From contig CAJIZF010000004.1 of assembly GCA_905181835.1 (NCBI GenBank), forward strand, positions 124,001 to 188,000: a stretch of 64,000 nt of DNA. The letters run 5' to 3'. A model generated the notes under the pieces. It was not told the DNA's origin, ran no database searches, and worked only from the letters and a program-made list of their open reading frames with translations. Of this stretch, positions 9,536-17,976 are shown in pieces. The position numbers and the translations under genes are program-made. The stretch comes from an uncultured Flavobacteriaceae bacterium (GTDB lineage: Bacteria > Bacteroidota > Bacteroidia > Flavobacteriales > Flavobacteriaceae). The first letter of the stretch is position 1, and the number at the start of each line of letters is the position of its first letter.

Positions 9536-10376
9536 TCAGTGATAAGGTTGTACAATATTTGGATCCGGTAAAAGTGTTATTCCTGAATTACCTTTAGCGT
9601 CATAATCAAATCTTGAGAGCACATATCTTAAACTTTCTAATCGAGCTTCTTTTTTATTATTTGTTTTAATGATTATCCAAGGGTTGTAAGTAGTATGCGT
9701 ATGAGCAAACATCTGATCTTTATAATGTGTGTATAAATCCCATTTATTTTGTCCCTCCTGATCAACTTGGCTAAACTTCCACTTTTTTAAAGGGCTGTGA
9801 AGTCGAGATTTAAACCTTCTTAACTGCTCATCTTTGGTGACTGAAAACCAAAATTTAATTAATATAATTCCGTCTTCATTAAGCATCTGTTCAAACTCAG
9901 AGACTTGAATCATAAATTTATTGTATTGTTCTTGGGTACAAAAACCCATGACCGGCTCTACTACCGCTCTATTATACCAACTTCTGTCAAAAAAAACAAG
10001 CTCTCCTGGGTTGGGCATTTCTTTAATATATCTTCTAAAATACCATTGTCCTTGTTCTATTTCTGTAGGCTTCGCTAAAGCCACTACCCGTCTTGATCTA
10101 GGATTTAAATGTTGAGTCATTCTTCTTATAGCGCCTCCTTTTCCAGCTGCATCTCTACCTTCAAATATGATGCAAACTCTCTTTTTATTTTTTGATACCC
10201 ATTCTTGAAGGTTTACCAATTCAGATTGTAACTTATAGAGTTGATCTTCGTATTCTAAATTGTATAAAATTTCCTCTAGCTTATCTAGATGAGCTATTGG
10301 ACTTAATTAATTCTAAGAATTGTTTTTTGGTAATGTCCCCGTTTTCAAGAGATTTAAAATTTTCGATTGTTAACAT
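9536..10376 (-). pseudogene. ppk2: Polyphosphate kinase 2 family protein, frameshifted near its N-terminus (first of a tandem pair)
   Basis: The intact part (9536-10219 and in-frame extension back to about 10306) carries GRDAAGKGG and FFDRSWYNRA, the PPK2 phosphate-binding and catalytic motifs. The proper N-terminus starts at ATG 10376 in another frame (MLTIENFKSLENGDITKKQ...) and ends at TAA 10281-10283. Joining them needs one base removed near 10301. The joined protein then reads ...LELI-PIAHLDKLEE..., with the N-terminal helix length of its paralogue. A sequencing insertion is the simplest cause; otherwise the gene would have to start internally at the TTG at 10219, losing about 50 residues. 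Confidence 0.8.
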
Positions 10377-10530
10377 ATACTATTCTTGTCGATTGTAAAT
10401 GTCTGAATTTTTTGACAAATAAAAACTCAGATAGCTTTTTATTTAAAGAAATACTGTTGTAACATAAATTAAAATTGTTTTTTAATTTTTATTATCTTTA
10501 TAATTCCTCCCCAATTGTAACTAATCAACT

Positions 10531-11244
10531 ATGTTAATAAAAATTAAATTAGAAAACATCCTTTTTCTAGATATTGAAACAGTTCCTTTATTTGCTAAAT
10601 ATTCTGAACTAGATGAAACAGCAAAACTACTTTGGGAGCAAAAAACCAATTATCAAAGAAAAGACGAATTTACACCTGAGGAATTTTACGATAGAGCAGG
10701 TATTTGGGCAGAATTTGGAAAAATTGTCTGCATATCGGTTGGACATTTTGTTTTTACAGGAGATATTCGAAATTTTAGAGTAAAATCTTTTTTTGGAGAA
10801 GAAAAGGATATTCTGAATGACTTTAAAAACCTGCTAGAAACACACTATAGCAAACCTTATAATTTATTGTGTGCTCATAACGGAAAGGAATTTGATTTTC
10901 CATTTATAGCAAGAAGAATGATTATCAATCAGATTGATATTCCTTTTAAACTAAATTTATTTGGAAAAAAACCATGGGAAGTTCCGCATTTAGATACCCT
11001 TGAGTTATGGAAATTTGGTGATTATAAAACCTATACTTCCTTAAAATTAATGGCTCATGTTTTAGGTATTCCATCTCCAAAAGATGATATTGATGGTAGT
11101 GAAGTACGAGATGTTTTTTATATAGATCAAGATATTGATCGCATTATTAGGTATTGCGAAAAAGACACGATAGCGGTTGCACAAATTATATTGAGACTTC
11201 GAAATGAAGAATTACTAGTAGATGATGAAATCCTTACGGTTTAA
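10531..11244 (+). CDS. Predicted 3'-5' exonuclease, PolB-exonuclease-like (RNase H fold)
   Basis: A 237-residue protein with the DnaQ/PolB exonuclease motifs in order: FLDIET (Exo I acidic pair, about residues 12-17), AHNGKEFDFPF (Exo II) and YCEKD (Exo III, YxxxD type, near 212). It is the stand-alone exonuclease group related to the family B polymerase proofreading domain. It probably degrades single-stranded DNA 3' to 5'. It converges with recJ, whose product cuts in the opposite direction; their 3' ends overlap by 11 bases. Confidence 0.85.
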   Translation: MLIKIKLENILFLDIETVPLFAKYSELDETAKLLWEQKTNYQRKDEFTPEEFYDRAGIWAEFGKIVCISVGHFVFTGDIRNFRVKSFFGEEKDILNDFKNLLETHYSKPYNLLCAHNGKEFDFPFIARRMIINQIDIPFKLNLFGKKPWEVPHLDTLELWKFGDYKTYTSLKLMAHVLGIPSPKDDIDGSEVRDVFYIDQDIDRIIRYCEKDTIAVAQIILRLRNEELLVDDEILTV

Positions 11245-12925
11245 TATCTTTTAGCTTTAATTGTAAGCTAACATTCCCGTTCCATTCATTTTCATCGATA
11301 GTATACGCAGCTTTAAATGGTTTCTTATTTTTAATAAGTTCTATATGTTCTCCTAATCCAAAACCAATACCAACAATTTTACCACTTGCATGTTGTGTTG
11401 CCGTAAATCGTAAGTGTGTTTTATCTTCTCCAACTTGTTTTCCATAGCCTGTATCTTGTAAATCTTCCGACATAAAAACGGGTGTCATATTTCCAGGACC
11501 AAAAGGTGCAAACTGACTTAAAATCCTATAAAATTTGGGAGTAATGTCCGAAAGACTAATTTGTGAATCGATACTAATTTCAGGTATGAGCATTTTTGGA
11601 TCGATAGTTTCTTCAACTACCTTTTCAAATTGCGCTTTAAAACTTTTATAATTTTCTGGTTTTAGCGTTAATCCGGCAGCATATTTATGACCCCCAAATT
11701 GTTCTAAATATTCTGAACATTTTTCCAGCGCATTGTATACATCAAAACCTTTTACACTTCTAGCTGAAGCTGCTAGCATTTCACCACTTTTTGTAAAAAC
11801 CAAAGTAGGGCGGTAATAGGTTTCTGTAAGTCTGGAAGCAACAATACCAATAACTCCTTTATGCCAATTTTCATCAAAAACAACAGAGGTAAATCTATCT
11901 TGTTCCTTATTTTCCTCTATTTGAACAAGTGCTTCAATGGTAATTCGTTTATCTGCGTCTCGTCGATCAGTATTGTAAGTATCTATATCAATGGCATATT
12001 CAGCCGCTAAATTGTCATCTGTTTCGCATAGTAACGTAACCGCATGATTACCGTGTTTCATTCTTCCGGCTGCATTAATTCGGGGAGCGATAATGAACAC
12101 GACATCGGTTATGGTTAGTTTTTCTTTTTTTACTTGCTTTAAAATAGCTTCAAATCCTGGACGGGGATTTTCATTTATAACTTTTAACCCATGATAAGCA
12201 AGAATTCTATTCTCTCCTACTATGGGCACAATATCAGCACCAATGGCAGTTGCTACTAAATCTAAATACAAAACTAAATCATTGATAGTTGCCCCTTTTT
12301 TGGATGCCAATGCTTGTATGAGTTTAAAGCCTACTCCACAGCCACATAATTCTTTAAAAGGATAATCACAGTCTTCTTGTTTAGGATCCAAAACTGCCTT
12401 TGCTTTCGGAATTTCAGCTCCCGGTCTATGATGATCACAAATAATAAAATCCACTTCTTTTTTAAAAGCATAAGCTACCTTATCGATGGCCTTAATACCG
12501 CAATCTAAAGCAATGATTAAACTAAAATTATTGTCTTCAGCAAAATCAATTCCTTTATAAGATATACCATAACCTTCCTCGTATCTGTCAGGAATGTATG
12601 TGGCAACATTTGGATAAAATGACAATAAATAAGAAGACATCAAGGCAACACTTGTAGTGCCATCTACATCGTAATCTCCGTACACTAAAATGTTTTCTTG
12701 GTTTTCAACCGCTTCTTCAATTCTTGAAACTGCTTTTTCCATATCCTTCATTAAAAAAGGATCATGCAAGTCGCTTAAATCGGGTCTAAAAAAGTTTTTA
12801 GCTTCCTCAAAAGTCTCAATTCCCCGTTGTGCTAATAAAAAGGAAGTCGTGGAATCGACTGCTAACTCCTTAGATAAACGAGCAACTTTACTTGGATCTG
12901 GTTTTGGTTTAATTGTCCAACGCAT
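11234..12925 (-). CDS. recJ: Single-stranded-DNA-specific exonuclease RecJ
   Basis: A 563-residue DHH-family nuclease of normal length. DYDVDGT at about 84-90 and the DHH triad at about 164-166 give the manganese-binding phosphoesterase centre. A DHHA1-like segment with a GGHKYAAG motif follows in the second half, then the OB-fold region. RecJ degrades single-stranded DNA 5' to 3' in recombination and mismatch repair. It starts independently, with about 120 bases of noncoding sequence between it and rsmI on the same strand. Confidence 0.95.
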   Translation of the reverse strand: MRWTIKPKPDPSKVARLSKELAVDSTTSFLLAQRGIETFEEAKNFFRPDLSDLHDPFLMKDMEKAVSRIEEAVENQENILVYGDYDVDGTTSVALMSSYLLSFYPNVATYIPDRYEEGYGISYKGIDFAEDNNFSLIIALDCGIKAIDKVAYAFKKEVDFIICDHHRPGAEIPKAKAVLDPKQEDCDYPFKELCGCGVGFKLIQALASKKGATINDLVLYLDLVATAIGADIVPIVGENRILAYHGLKVINENPRPGFEAILKQVKKEKLTITDVVFIIAPRINAAGRMKHGNHAVTLLCETDDNLAAEYAIDIDTYNTDRRDADKRITIEALVQIEENKEQDRFTSVVFDENWHKGVIGIVASRLTETYYRPTLVFTKSGEMLAASARSVKGFDVYNALEKCSEYLEQFGGHKYAAGLTLKPENYKSFKAQFEKVVEETIDPKMLIPEISIDSQISLSDITPKFYRILSQFAPFGPGNMTPVFMSEDLQDTGYGKQVGEDKTHLRFTATQHASGKIVGIGFGLGEHIELIKNKKPFKAAYTIDENEWNGNVSLQLKLKDIKP

Positions 12926-13048
12926 AAAAAATGTTCAATCTTAAAAAGGGAAGTTATAGGTAAAAGTAACTAGAAAAATAGAATTCTCAATATCATTTTA
13001 AAAATTAACACCTATATTTATATACCCCTTTTAATTAAAGCTTGTTGG

Positions 13049-13720
13049 TTAACTTGTACCACCAACTACAATCACAATTTCTCCTTTAGGTGGATTTGTA
13101 GTATAATAATTTAATACTTCTTGTAAGGTTCCTCGTATCGTTTCTTCATGAATTTTAGTGATTTCTCTTGACACGGACATTGGTCTTTCCGCGCCAAAAT
13201 ATTCAACGAAATGACTAAGTGTTTTGATTAGTTTATGAGGAGATTCGTAAAAAATCATGGTTCTAGTTTCTTCAGCTAAAAATTTTAGCCTCGTTTGCCT
13301 CCCTTTTTTTACTGGTAAGAAACCTTCAAACACAAATTTATCGTTTGGTAAACCACTATTTACCAATGCAGGGACAAATGCTGTAGCTCCTGGCAGACAG
13401 TCTACCTCAATTTGAGCTTCGACACAAGCTCTAGTTAACAAAAATCCTGGATCACTTATAGCTGGAGTACCAGCATCACTAATTAAAGCTACTGTTTCCC
13501 CATTCAAAATTCTTCTTACTATATGATCTACTGTTTTATGCTCATTATGCATATGATGAGATTGCATGGGTGTGGCAATCGCATAATGCTTTAACAATTT
13601 TCCACTTGTTCGAGTGTCTTCTGCAAGAATGAAGTCTACTTCATTTAAAACTTCAATTGCTCTAAAAGTAATATCCTTTAAGTTTCCTATAGGTGTTGGA
13701 ACTAAATAAAGTTTCCCCAT
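13049..13720 (-). CDS. rsmI: 16S rRNA (cytidine(1402)-2'-O)-methyltransferase
   Basis: A 223-residue tetrapyrrole-methylase-fold enzyme. It has the N-terminal VPTPIGNLKDIT signature, LAEDTRTSGKLL, and the SAM-site segment ISDAGTPAISDPG. It methylates the ribose of C1402 in the decoding centre of 16S rRNA. It is shorter than the E. coli enzyme because it lacks the extra C-terminal region, as is common in Bacteroidota. The start follows the stop of the unknown gene 13723-14433 by two bases, so the two are co-transcribed. Confidence 0.93.
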   Translation of the reverse strand: MGKLYLVPTPIGNLKDITFRAIEVLNEVDFILAEDTRTSGKLLKHYAIATPMQSHHMHNEHKTVDHIVRRILNGETVALISDAGTPAISDPGFLLTRACVEAQIEVDCLPGATAFVPALVNSGLPNDKFVFEGFLPVKKGRQTRLKFLAEETRTMIFYESPHKLIKTLSHFVEYFGAERPMSVSREITKIHEETIRGTLQEVLNYYTTNPPKGEIVIVVGGTS

Positions 13721-13722
13721 TT

Positions 13723-14433
13723 TTAGTTAAAACGTTTTTCGATAATTGATAAAAAACGATCTACATATTCTTCTTTGCCGGCCCAATTATTGTAATCTGG
13801 CTTAATGTTGTTTTCAACAAAAGAAACTGACTCTTGAAATGTAGTCATAGAATTTATCTGAGATAAAACTCTCGTATAATCGTCTGTACTACCATCAAAT
13901 AATTGTTTTATAAAGGCTATTCGATCATTTAATCCAATAGGAAGGCCTGAATTGACTTTGTCATTGATCGACTTTCGTTTTTCCTCAGCTGTTATCTTTT
14001 GTTTTCTTTCAAAAACAGGGTTTTCTCTATAAGATGCGGCAAATTCCTCTAGATCACTGTTAGAAGTTTCTTTTGATGGTATAATTTCTTTTAATAATTC
14101 TTCTATAGCCTCCTCGTTTTCGTTGGGCATATTGGCAACTATATCTTTAATTTTTTCGGTTAAGGGTTCTACTAATTCTTCTTTATGAGGGCTTTGCGGA
14201 ACCGGATCTGGCTCTTTAAACCAGTTTTGTTCTCTATATGTTTTGGAGTCTGTTGCAGATCTTTCTGGTTTTTCAAATTCGGTTTCAACACTAGATTCTA
14301 AGAATTCTAAAATTGTTAGCTTTTCATAAAGCTGCATTAATGAGTTTTTTAATTTGGTAATGTCGATCTCATTTTCTGAGTTAACAATCCCCTGAGCTAT
14401 TGCATTTATTTGGGAAAGGACTTTCTTCTTCAT
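13723..14433 (-). CDS. Uncharacterised acidic helical protein, co-transcribed with rsmI
   Basis: 236 residues with no enzyme motif that I recognise. The N-terminal 60 residues look helical and possibly coiled-coil. The middle (about 60-150) is rich in Glu, Pro and Ser and looks disordered. The C-terminal 90 residues (from KRKSINDKV to the end) look folded and helical, with Trp and aromatic residues. No signal peptide or membrane span. Its stop lies two bases before rsmI, and it is divergent from tdk. I recall similar proteins at this position in other Flavobacteriaceae, but the function is unknown. Confidence 0.75.
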   Translation of the reverse strand: MKKKVLSQINAIAQGIVNSENEIDITKLKNSLMQLYEKLTILEFLESSVETEFEKPERSATDSKTYREQNWFKEPDPVPQSPHKEELVEPLTEKIKDIVANMPNENEEAIEELLKEIIPSKETSNSDLEEFAASYRENPVFERKQKITAEEKRKSINDKVNSGLPIGLNDRIAFIKQLFDGSTDDYTRVLSQINSMTTFQESVSFVENNIKPDYNNWAGKEEYVDRFLSIIEKRFN

Positions 14434-14532
14434 AACTTATTAAAATAAAGCAAATTTTCTATTTTGTTTTTATAAATTTACACAACCTTTATGTAAACGT
14501 CAAAGAATTTAGTTTTAGTTTAAAAAAAATTT

Positions 14533-15171
14533 ATGTTTCTCGAAAATACGGTAAATCAAAAAGAAAAATTTGGATGGATTGAAGTAATCGCTGGTTCAAT
14601 GTTTTCAGGTAAAACAGAGGAATTAATAAGACGTTTAAAACGAGCAAAGTTTGCCAAGCAAAAGGTTGAAATTTTTAAACCCGCTATCGATACCCGTTAT
14701 GATGACAAAAGAGTAATGTCTCATGATAGTAATGAAATTCAATCTACGCCCGTTCCAGCAGCCGCTAACATTCCTATTTTAGCTGATAATTGTGATGTCG
14801 TTGGTATTGATGAAGCTCAATTTTTTGATGATGAAATCGTGAAAGTATGCAATGATCTAGCAAATAGAGGAGTTCGAGTAATTGTTGCGGGATTAGATAT
14901 GGACTTTAAAGGAAATCCTTTTGGTCCTATGCCAGCTCTTATGGCAACCGCTGAATATGTTACAAAAGTTCATGCGGTTTGCACGCGTACTGGAAATCTT
15001 GCAAATTATAGTTACCGGAAGGCTAAGAGTGATGAATTGGTCTTGTTGGGGGAAGTGGATGAGTATGAACCCCTAAGCAGATCTGCTTACTATAAATTAA
15101 TGTTGCGAGAAAAGGTCAAAAACATTAATGTTCAAGAACCTGAAGATATTTCTAAAAAAAAGGAAGCCTAA
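14533..15171 (+). CDS. tdk: Thymidine kinase (type II)
   Basis: A 212-residue protein with P-loop [10 protein letters not shown] at about 21-30, the Walker B-like [10 protein letters not shown], and the lasso region near [16 protein letters not shown]. It phosphorylates thymidine to dTMP in the salvage pathway. Classic type II kinases bind structural zinc with four cysteines in the lasso; only one of these (in AVCTRTG) is visible, and the C-terminal pair is absent. I believe this is usual in Bacteroidota homologues. Alanine racemase follows after three bases, so the two form an operon. Confidence 0.93.
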   Translation: MFLENTVNQKEKFGWIEVIAGSMFSGKTEELIRRLKRAKFAKQKVEIFKPAIDTRYDDKRVMSHDSNEIQSTPVPAAANIPILADNCDVVGIDEAQFFDDEIVKVCNDLANRGVRVIVAGLDMDFKGNPFGPMPALMATAEYVTKVHAVCTRTGNLANYSYRKAKSDELVLLGEVDEYEPLSRSAYYKLMLREKVKNINVQEPEDISKKKEA

Positions 15172-15174
15172 GGG

Positions 15175-16284
15175 ATGTCAAAAACTACTGAAACAATTTT
15201 AGAAATAAATCTTACCGCCCTAGGGAATAACTATCGTTATTTAAAATCTAAATTAAATGATGACACAAAGTTTTTAGGGGTTGTCAAAGCATTTGCTTAC
15301 GGAAGTGATGCTATTGTTGTAGCCAAAGAATTAGAGGTTTTAGGTATTGATTATTTTGCTGTTGCTTATGTTAGCGAAGGGGTCAATCTAAGAAATGCAG
15401 GAATTAAAACCCCTATATTAGTGTTGCATCCTCAGCTTGAAAATTTTGAAACACTCATCGATCGATGCTTAGAGCCAAGTTTATATAGCGGAAGAGCCCT
15501 AAATCATTTCATAAAAATTGCTACAGAAAAGAAACAATCTAACTATCCTGTTCATTTAAAATTTAATACTGGTTTAAATCGATTAGGATTTCATGAACGT
15601 GAGGTAGATAAAATTTTTTCAGTATTAAATACAACAACATCTATAAAGGTTGCTTCGATATTCTCTCACTTAGCGGTTAGTGAAGATTTAAAGGAAAAAG
15701 ATTTTTCAGAAACTCAAATTAATTTATTTACATCTATTTCTAGTAATCTATCTACAAAAATTAACCAGCAACCTAAATTACATATGTGTAACACCTCTGG
15801 ATTGTTAAATTTTCCTGAGGCACAATTTGATATGGTCAGATGTGGTATTGGCTTGTATGGTTTTAGTAATATTACAAAAGAGCAGAAAAATTTTACTCCA
15901 GTCGCCACCTTAAAAACCGTTATATCGCAAATTCATCATATTAACGGTGGTGAAAGTGTTGGATACAATAGATCTTTTAAAAGTACAAGCCCTATAATTA
16001 CTGCCACTTTACCCATTGGTCATGCTGATGGCATTAGTAGGTCTTATGGAAATGGAAAAGGATGGGTCTGGATTCATGGCAAAAAAGCTCCTATAATTGG
16101 AAATGTTTGTATGGATATGTTAATGATAGAGATTACAACTATCGATTGCAAAGAAGGAGACGAAGTAATTGTGTTTGGAGCAGAAAATAGTATAGAAAAC
16201 CTTACGGATAACATCAACTCCATTTCATACGAATTATTAACAGCTATCTCACAAAGAGTAAAACGAGTTATAACTAAAAAATAA
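15175..16284 (+). CDS. alr: Alanine racemase
   Basis: A 369-residue PLP enzyme of normal length. The PLP lysine is K38 in VVKAFAYGSD. The catalytic tyrosine region VGYNRSF and the C-terminal segment GNVCMDMLMIEI are present. The entryway motif usually written GYADG reads GHADG, so the Tyr is His; I recall this as common in Bacteroidota. The product supplies D-alanine for peptidoglycan. It starts three bases after tdk, so expression is coupled to a nucleotide salvage gene. Confidence 0.95.
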   Translation: MSKTTETILEINLTALGNNYRYLKSKLNDDTKFLGVVKAFAYGSDAIVVAKELEVLGIDYFAVAYVSEGVNLRNAGIKTPILVLHPQLENFETLIDRCLEPSLYSGRALNHFIKIATEKKQSNYPVHLKFNTGLNRLGFHEREVDKIFSVLNTTTSIKVASIFSHLAVSEDLKEKDFSETQINLFTSISSNLSTKINQQPKLHMCNTSGLLNFPEAQFDMVRCGIGLYGFSNITKEQKNFTPVATLKTVISQIHHINGGESVGYNRSFKSTSPIITATLPIGHADGISRSYGNGKGWVWIHGKKAPIIGNVCMDMLMIEITTIDCKEGDEVIVFGAENSIENLTDNINSISYELLTAISQRVKRVITKK

Positions 16285-16337
16285 TCGTTGAATAAAATCT
16301 TTTTTTCACTATTAAAAAAGTTTAGACGTCAATGCCT

Positions 16338-16345
16338 TATTTTTG
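16338..16345 (+). promoter_or_regulatory. Bacteroidota -7 promoter element for asd
   Basis: TATTTTTG matches TAnnTTTG about 44 bases before the asd ATG, in the noncoding gap after alr. Confidence 0.45.
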
Positions 16346-16389
16346 CAATTGTATAATCTGAAAGACAAAACTTTCAAATAAACACTTAT

Positions 16390-17397
16390 ATGAAACTAGC
16401 AGTTATTGGTGCTACCGGAATGGTAGGAACCATTGTGATAAAATTATTAGAAGAGCGAAAATTTCCAATTTCAGAACTATTGGTAGTTGCTTCAAAAAAT
16501 TCTATCGGAAACCTGGTTCATTATCAAGGTCGTAGTATCAAAATAATTGGATTGGAAGAGGCAATTTTAAAAAAGCCTGAAATTGCTATATTCTCTGCTG
16601 GAAGTGCCGTCTCTTTAGAATGGGCTCCTAAATTTGCCGGGTTAGGAACTGTGGTAATTGATAATTCTTCTGCTTGGAGAATGGATATAACAAAAAAATT
16701 AATAGTCCCAGAAATTAATGCTTCTGTTTTAACCAAAGAGGACAAAATTATTGCCAACCCAAACTGCTCTACAATACAATTAGTAATGGCATTAGCTCCG
16801 TTACATAATAAATATAAAATGAAACGTGTCATTGTTTCTACCTATCAATCTGTTTCTGGAACAGGTGTTAAAGCTGTTAAGCAATTAGAGAATGAAATTA
16901 AAGGTCTAAAAACCGAAATGGCATATCCCTACCAAATTCATAAAAATGCATTACCTCACTGTGATGATTTTGAAGAGAATGGCTATACTAAAGAAGAAAT
17001 GAAATTGGCTCGTGAGCCTCAAAAAATACTAAATGACGAATCGTTTTCAATTTCTGCAACTGCGGTCCGAATCCCTACATCTAGTGGACATAGTGAATCT
17101 GTAAATGTTGAGTTTGAAAAAAGCTTTAAACTTAGTGAGATTAGAAAGATCCTACACGAAACTCCAGGAATTACCGTTCAGGATAATCCAGTTACCAATA
17201 CCTATCCCATGCCTATCTATGCGCACGATAAAGACGAAGTGTTTGTGGGGCGTATTAGAAAAGACGAGAGCCAAGCCAATTCGTTAAATATGTGGATTGT
17301 TAGTGATAATTTAAGAAAAGGTGCTGCAACCAATGCCATCCAAATTGCTGAATTTATTTTAAACAATTTCTTAAAATCACAATCAAAGAGTAAATAA
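16390..17397 (+). CDS. asd: Aspartate-semialdehyde dehydrogenase
   Basis: A 335-residue protein with the N-terminal NADP-binding GATGMVG, the catalytic Cys126 in NPNCST, and the active-site His segment TSSGHSE. Length is normal. It reduces aspartyl phosphate to the semialdehyde feeding lysine/diaminopimelate, threonine and methionine synthesis. Its place after alr groups two peptidoglycan-precursor enzymes, although a separate -7 element lies upstream. It converges with the GreA-like gene. Confidence 0.95.
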   Translation: MKLAVIGATGMVGTIVIKLLEERKFPISELLVVASKNSIGNLVHYQGRSIKIIGLEEAILKKPEIAIFSAGSAVSLEWAPKFAGLGTVVIDNSSAWRMDITKKLIVPEINASVLTKEDKIIANPNCSTIQLVMALAPLHNKYKMKRVIVSTYQSVSGTGVKAVKQLENEIKGLKTEMAYPYQIHKNALPHCDDFEENGYTKEEMKLAREPQKILNDESFSISATAVRIPTSSGHSESVNVEFEKSFKLSEIRKILHETPGITVQDNPVTNTYPMPIYAHDKDEVFVGRIRKDESQANSLNMWIVSDNLRKGAATNAIQIAEFILNNFLKSQSKSK

Positions 17398-17451
17398 AAT
17401 AGCGGATTAAGTACCTCTGCAATTGGAGCGTTTTTATACTGCTTGTATCAA

Positions 17452-17910
17452 TTAGTAAATTTTTATGATTTTATATACAAGCCCATTAAAATTGAATTGA
17501 TCATTTTTCCCTTTTCCTAAAAGACAACGACCTATTGGTGCTGCTGGAGCTATACCAAGATAGATAATATCATCAACTTGTAATTTGCCTACCGATATAC
17601 TTATAAAAAAATTCGCTTGGTTAGTTTCGATTATGCTTCCTAGACGAATTATTTCTGAAACGTCACTAATAGTTACTTTATCAAGTTGTCGCATTACTTT
17701 TTCGATCTCCCTTAACTGCTTACCAGCTGCTTCTCGTTCAATTTGCAACATGGCACGTTCGGTATGATGTTTGTCACCACTGGTACCTTTTGATTCATCT
17801 CTTAGCGCCTGCTCAATGTCGGTAATAGTCTTATTTATATTTTCATACCTGATCTTAATAAGGTCTTTGCACTGCTGTTGTAATTCAAATTTTAATTCTT
17901 GAGGAGTCAT
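17452..17910 (-). CDS. GreA/GreB-like protein (elongation-factor fold)
   Basis: 152 residues. The N-terminal 90 residues are charged and helical, consistent with the Gre coiled coil, including a HHTERAMLQIEREAAG stretch that parallels the conserved Gre segment. The C-terminal 60 residues contain APAAPIGRCLLGKGKND and a closing YKIIKI, as in the Gre C-terminal FKBP-like domain. The acidic residues at the tip of a working GreA coiled coil are not clear, so cleavage-factor activity is not certain. Homologues are sometimes mislabelled 3-oxoacyl-ACP synthase, which the sequence does not support. It may act on RNA polymerase or ribosomes. Confidence 0.6.
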   Translation of the reverse strand: MTPQELKFELQQQCKDLIKIRYENINKTITDIEQALRDESKGTSGDKHHTERAMLQIEREAAGKQLREIEKVMRQLDKVTISDVSEIIRLGSIIETNQANFFISISVGKLQVDDIIYLGIAPAAPIGRCLLGKGKNDQFNFNGLVYKIIKIY

Positions 17911-17945
17911 TAAATTCTCTGTTTGCTGGTGTTGTTATTAAATAA

Positions 17946-17972
17946 AAACTCCGAACATTAAGTTCGGAGTTT
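17946..17972 (-). terminator. Rho-independent terminator of the fabH-accB-accC unit
   Basis: ACTCCGAAC / GTTCGGAGT, nine perfect pairs with a five-base loop and A/T flanks giving a U run on the minus strand. It starts five bases after the accC stop codon. Confidence 0.85.
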
Positions 17973-17976
17973 CGTA

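Noticed and set aside
17452-17910. Calling this gene a 3-oxoacyl-ACP synthase
   Set aside because: It has 152 residues with a coiled coil and a Gre-like C-terminus and no thiolase-fold motifs; the name would be a propagated error.
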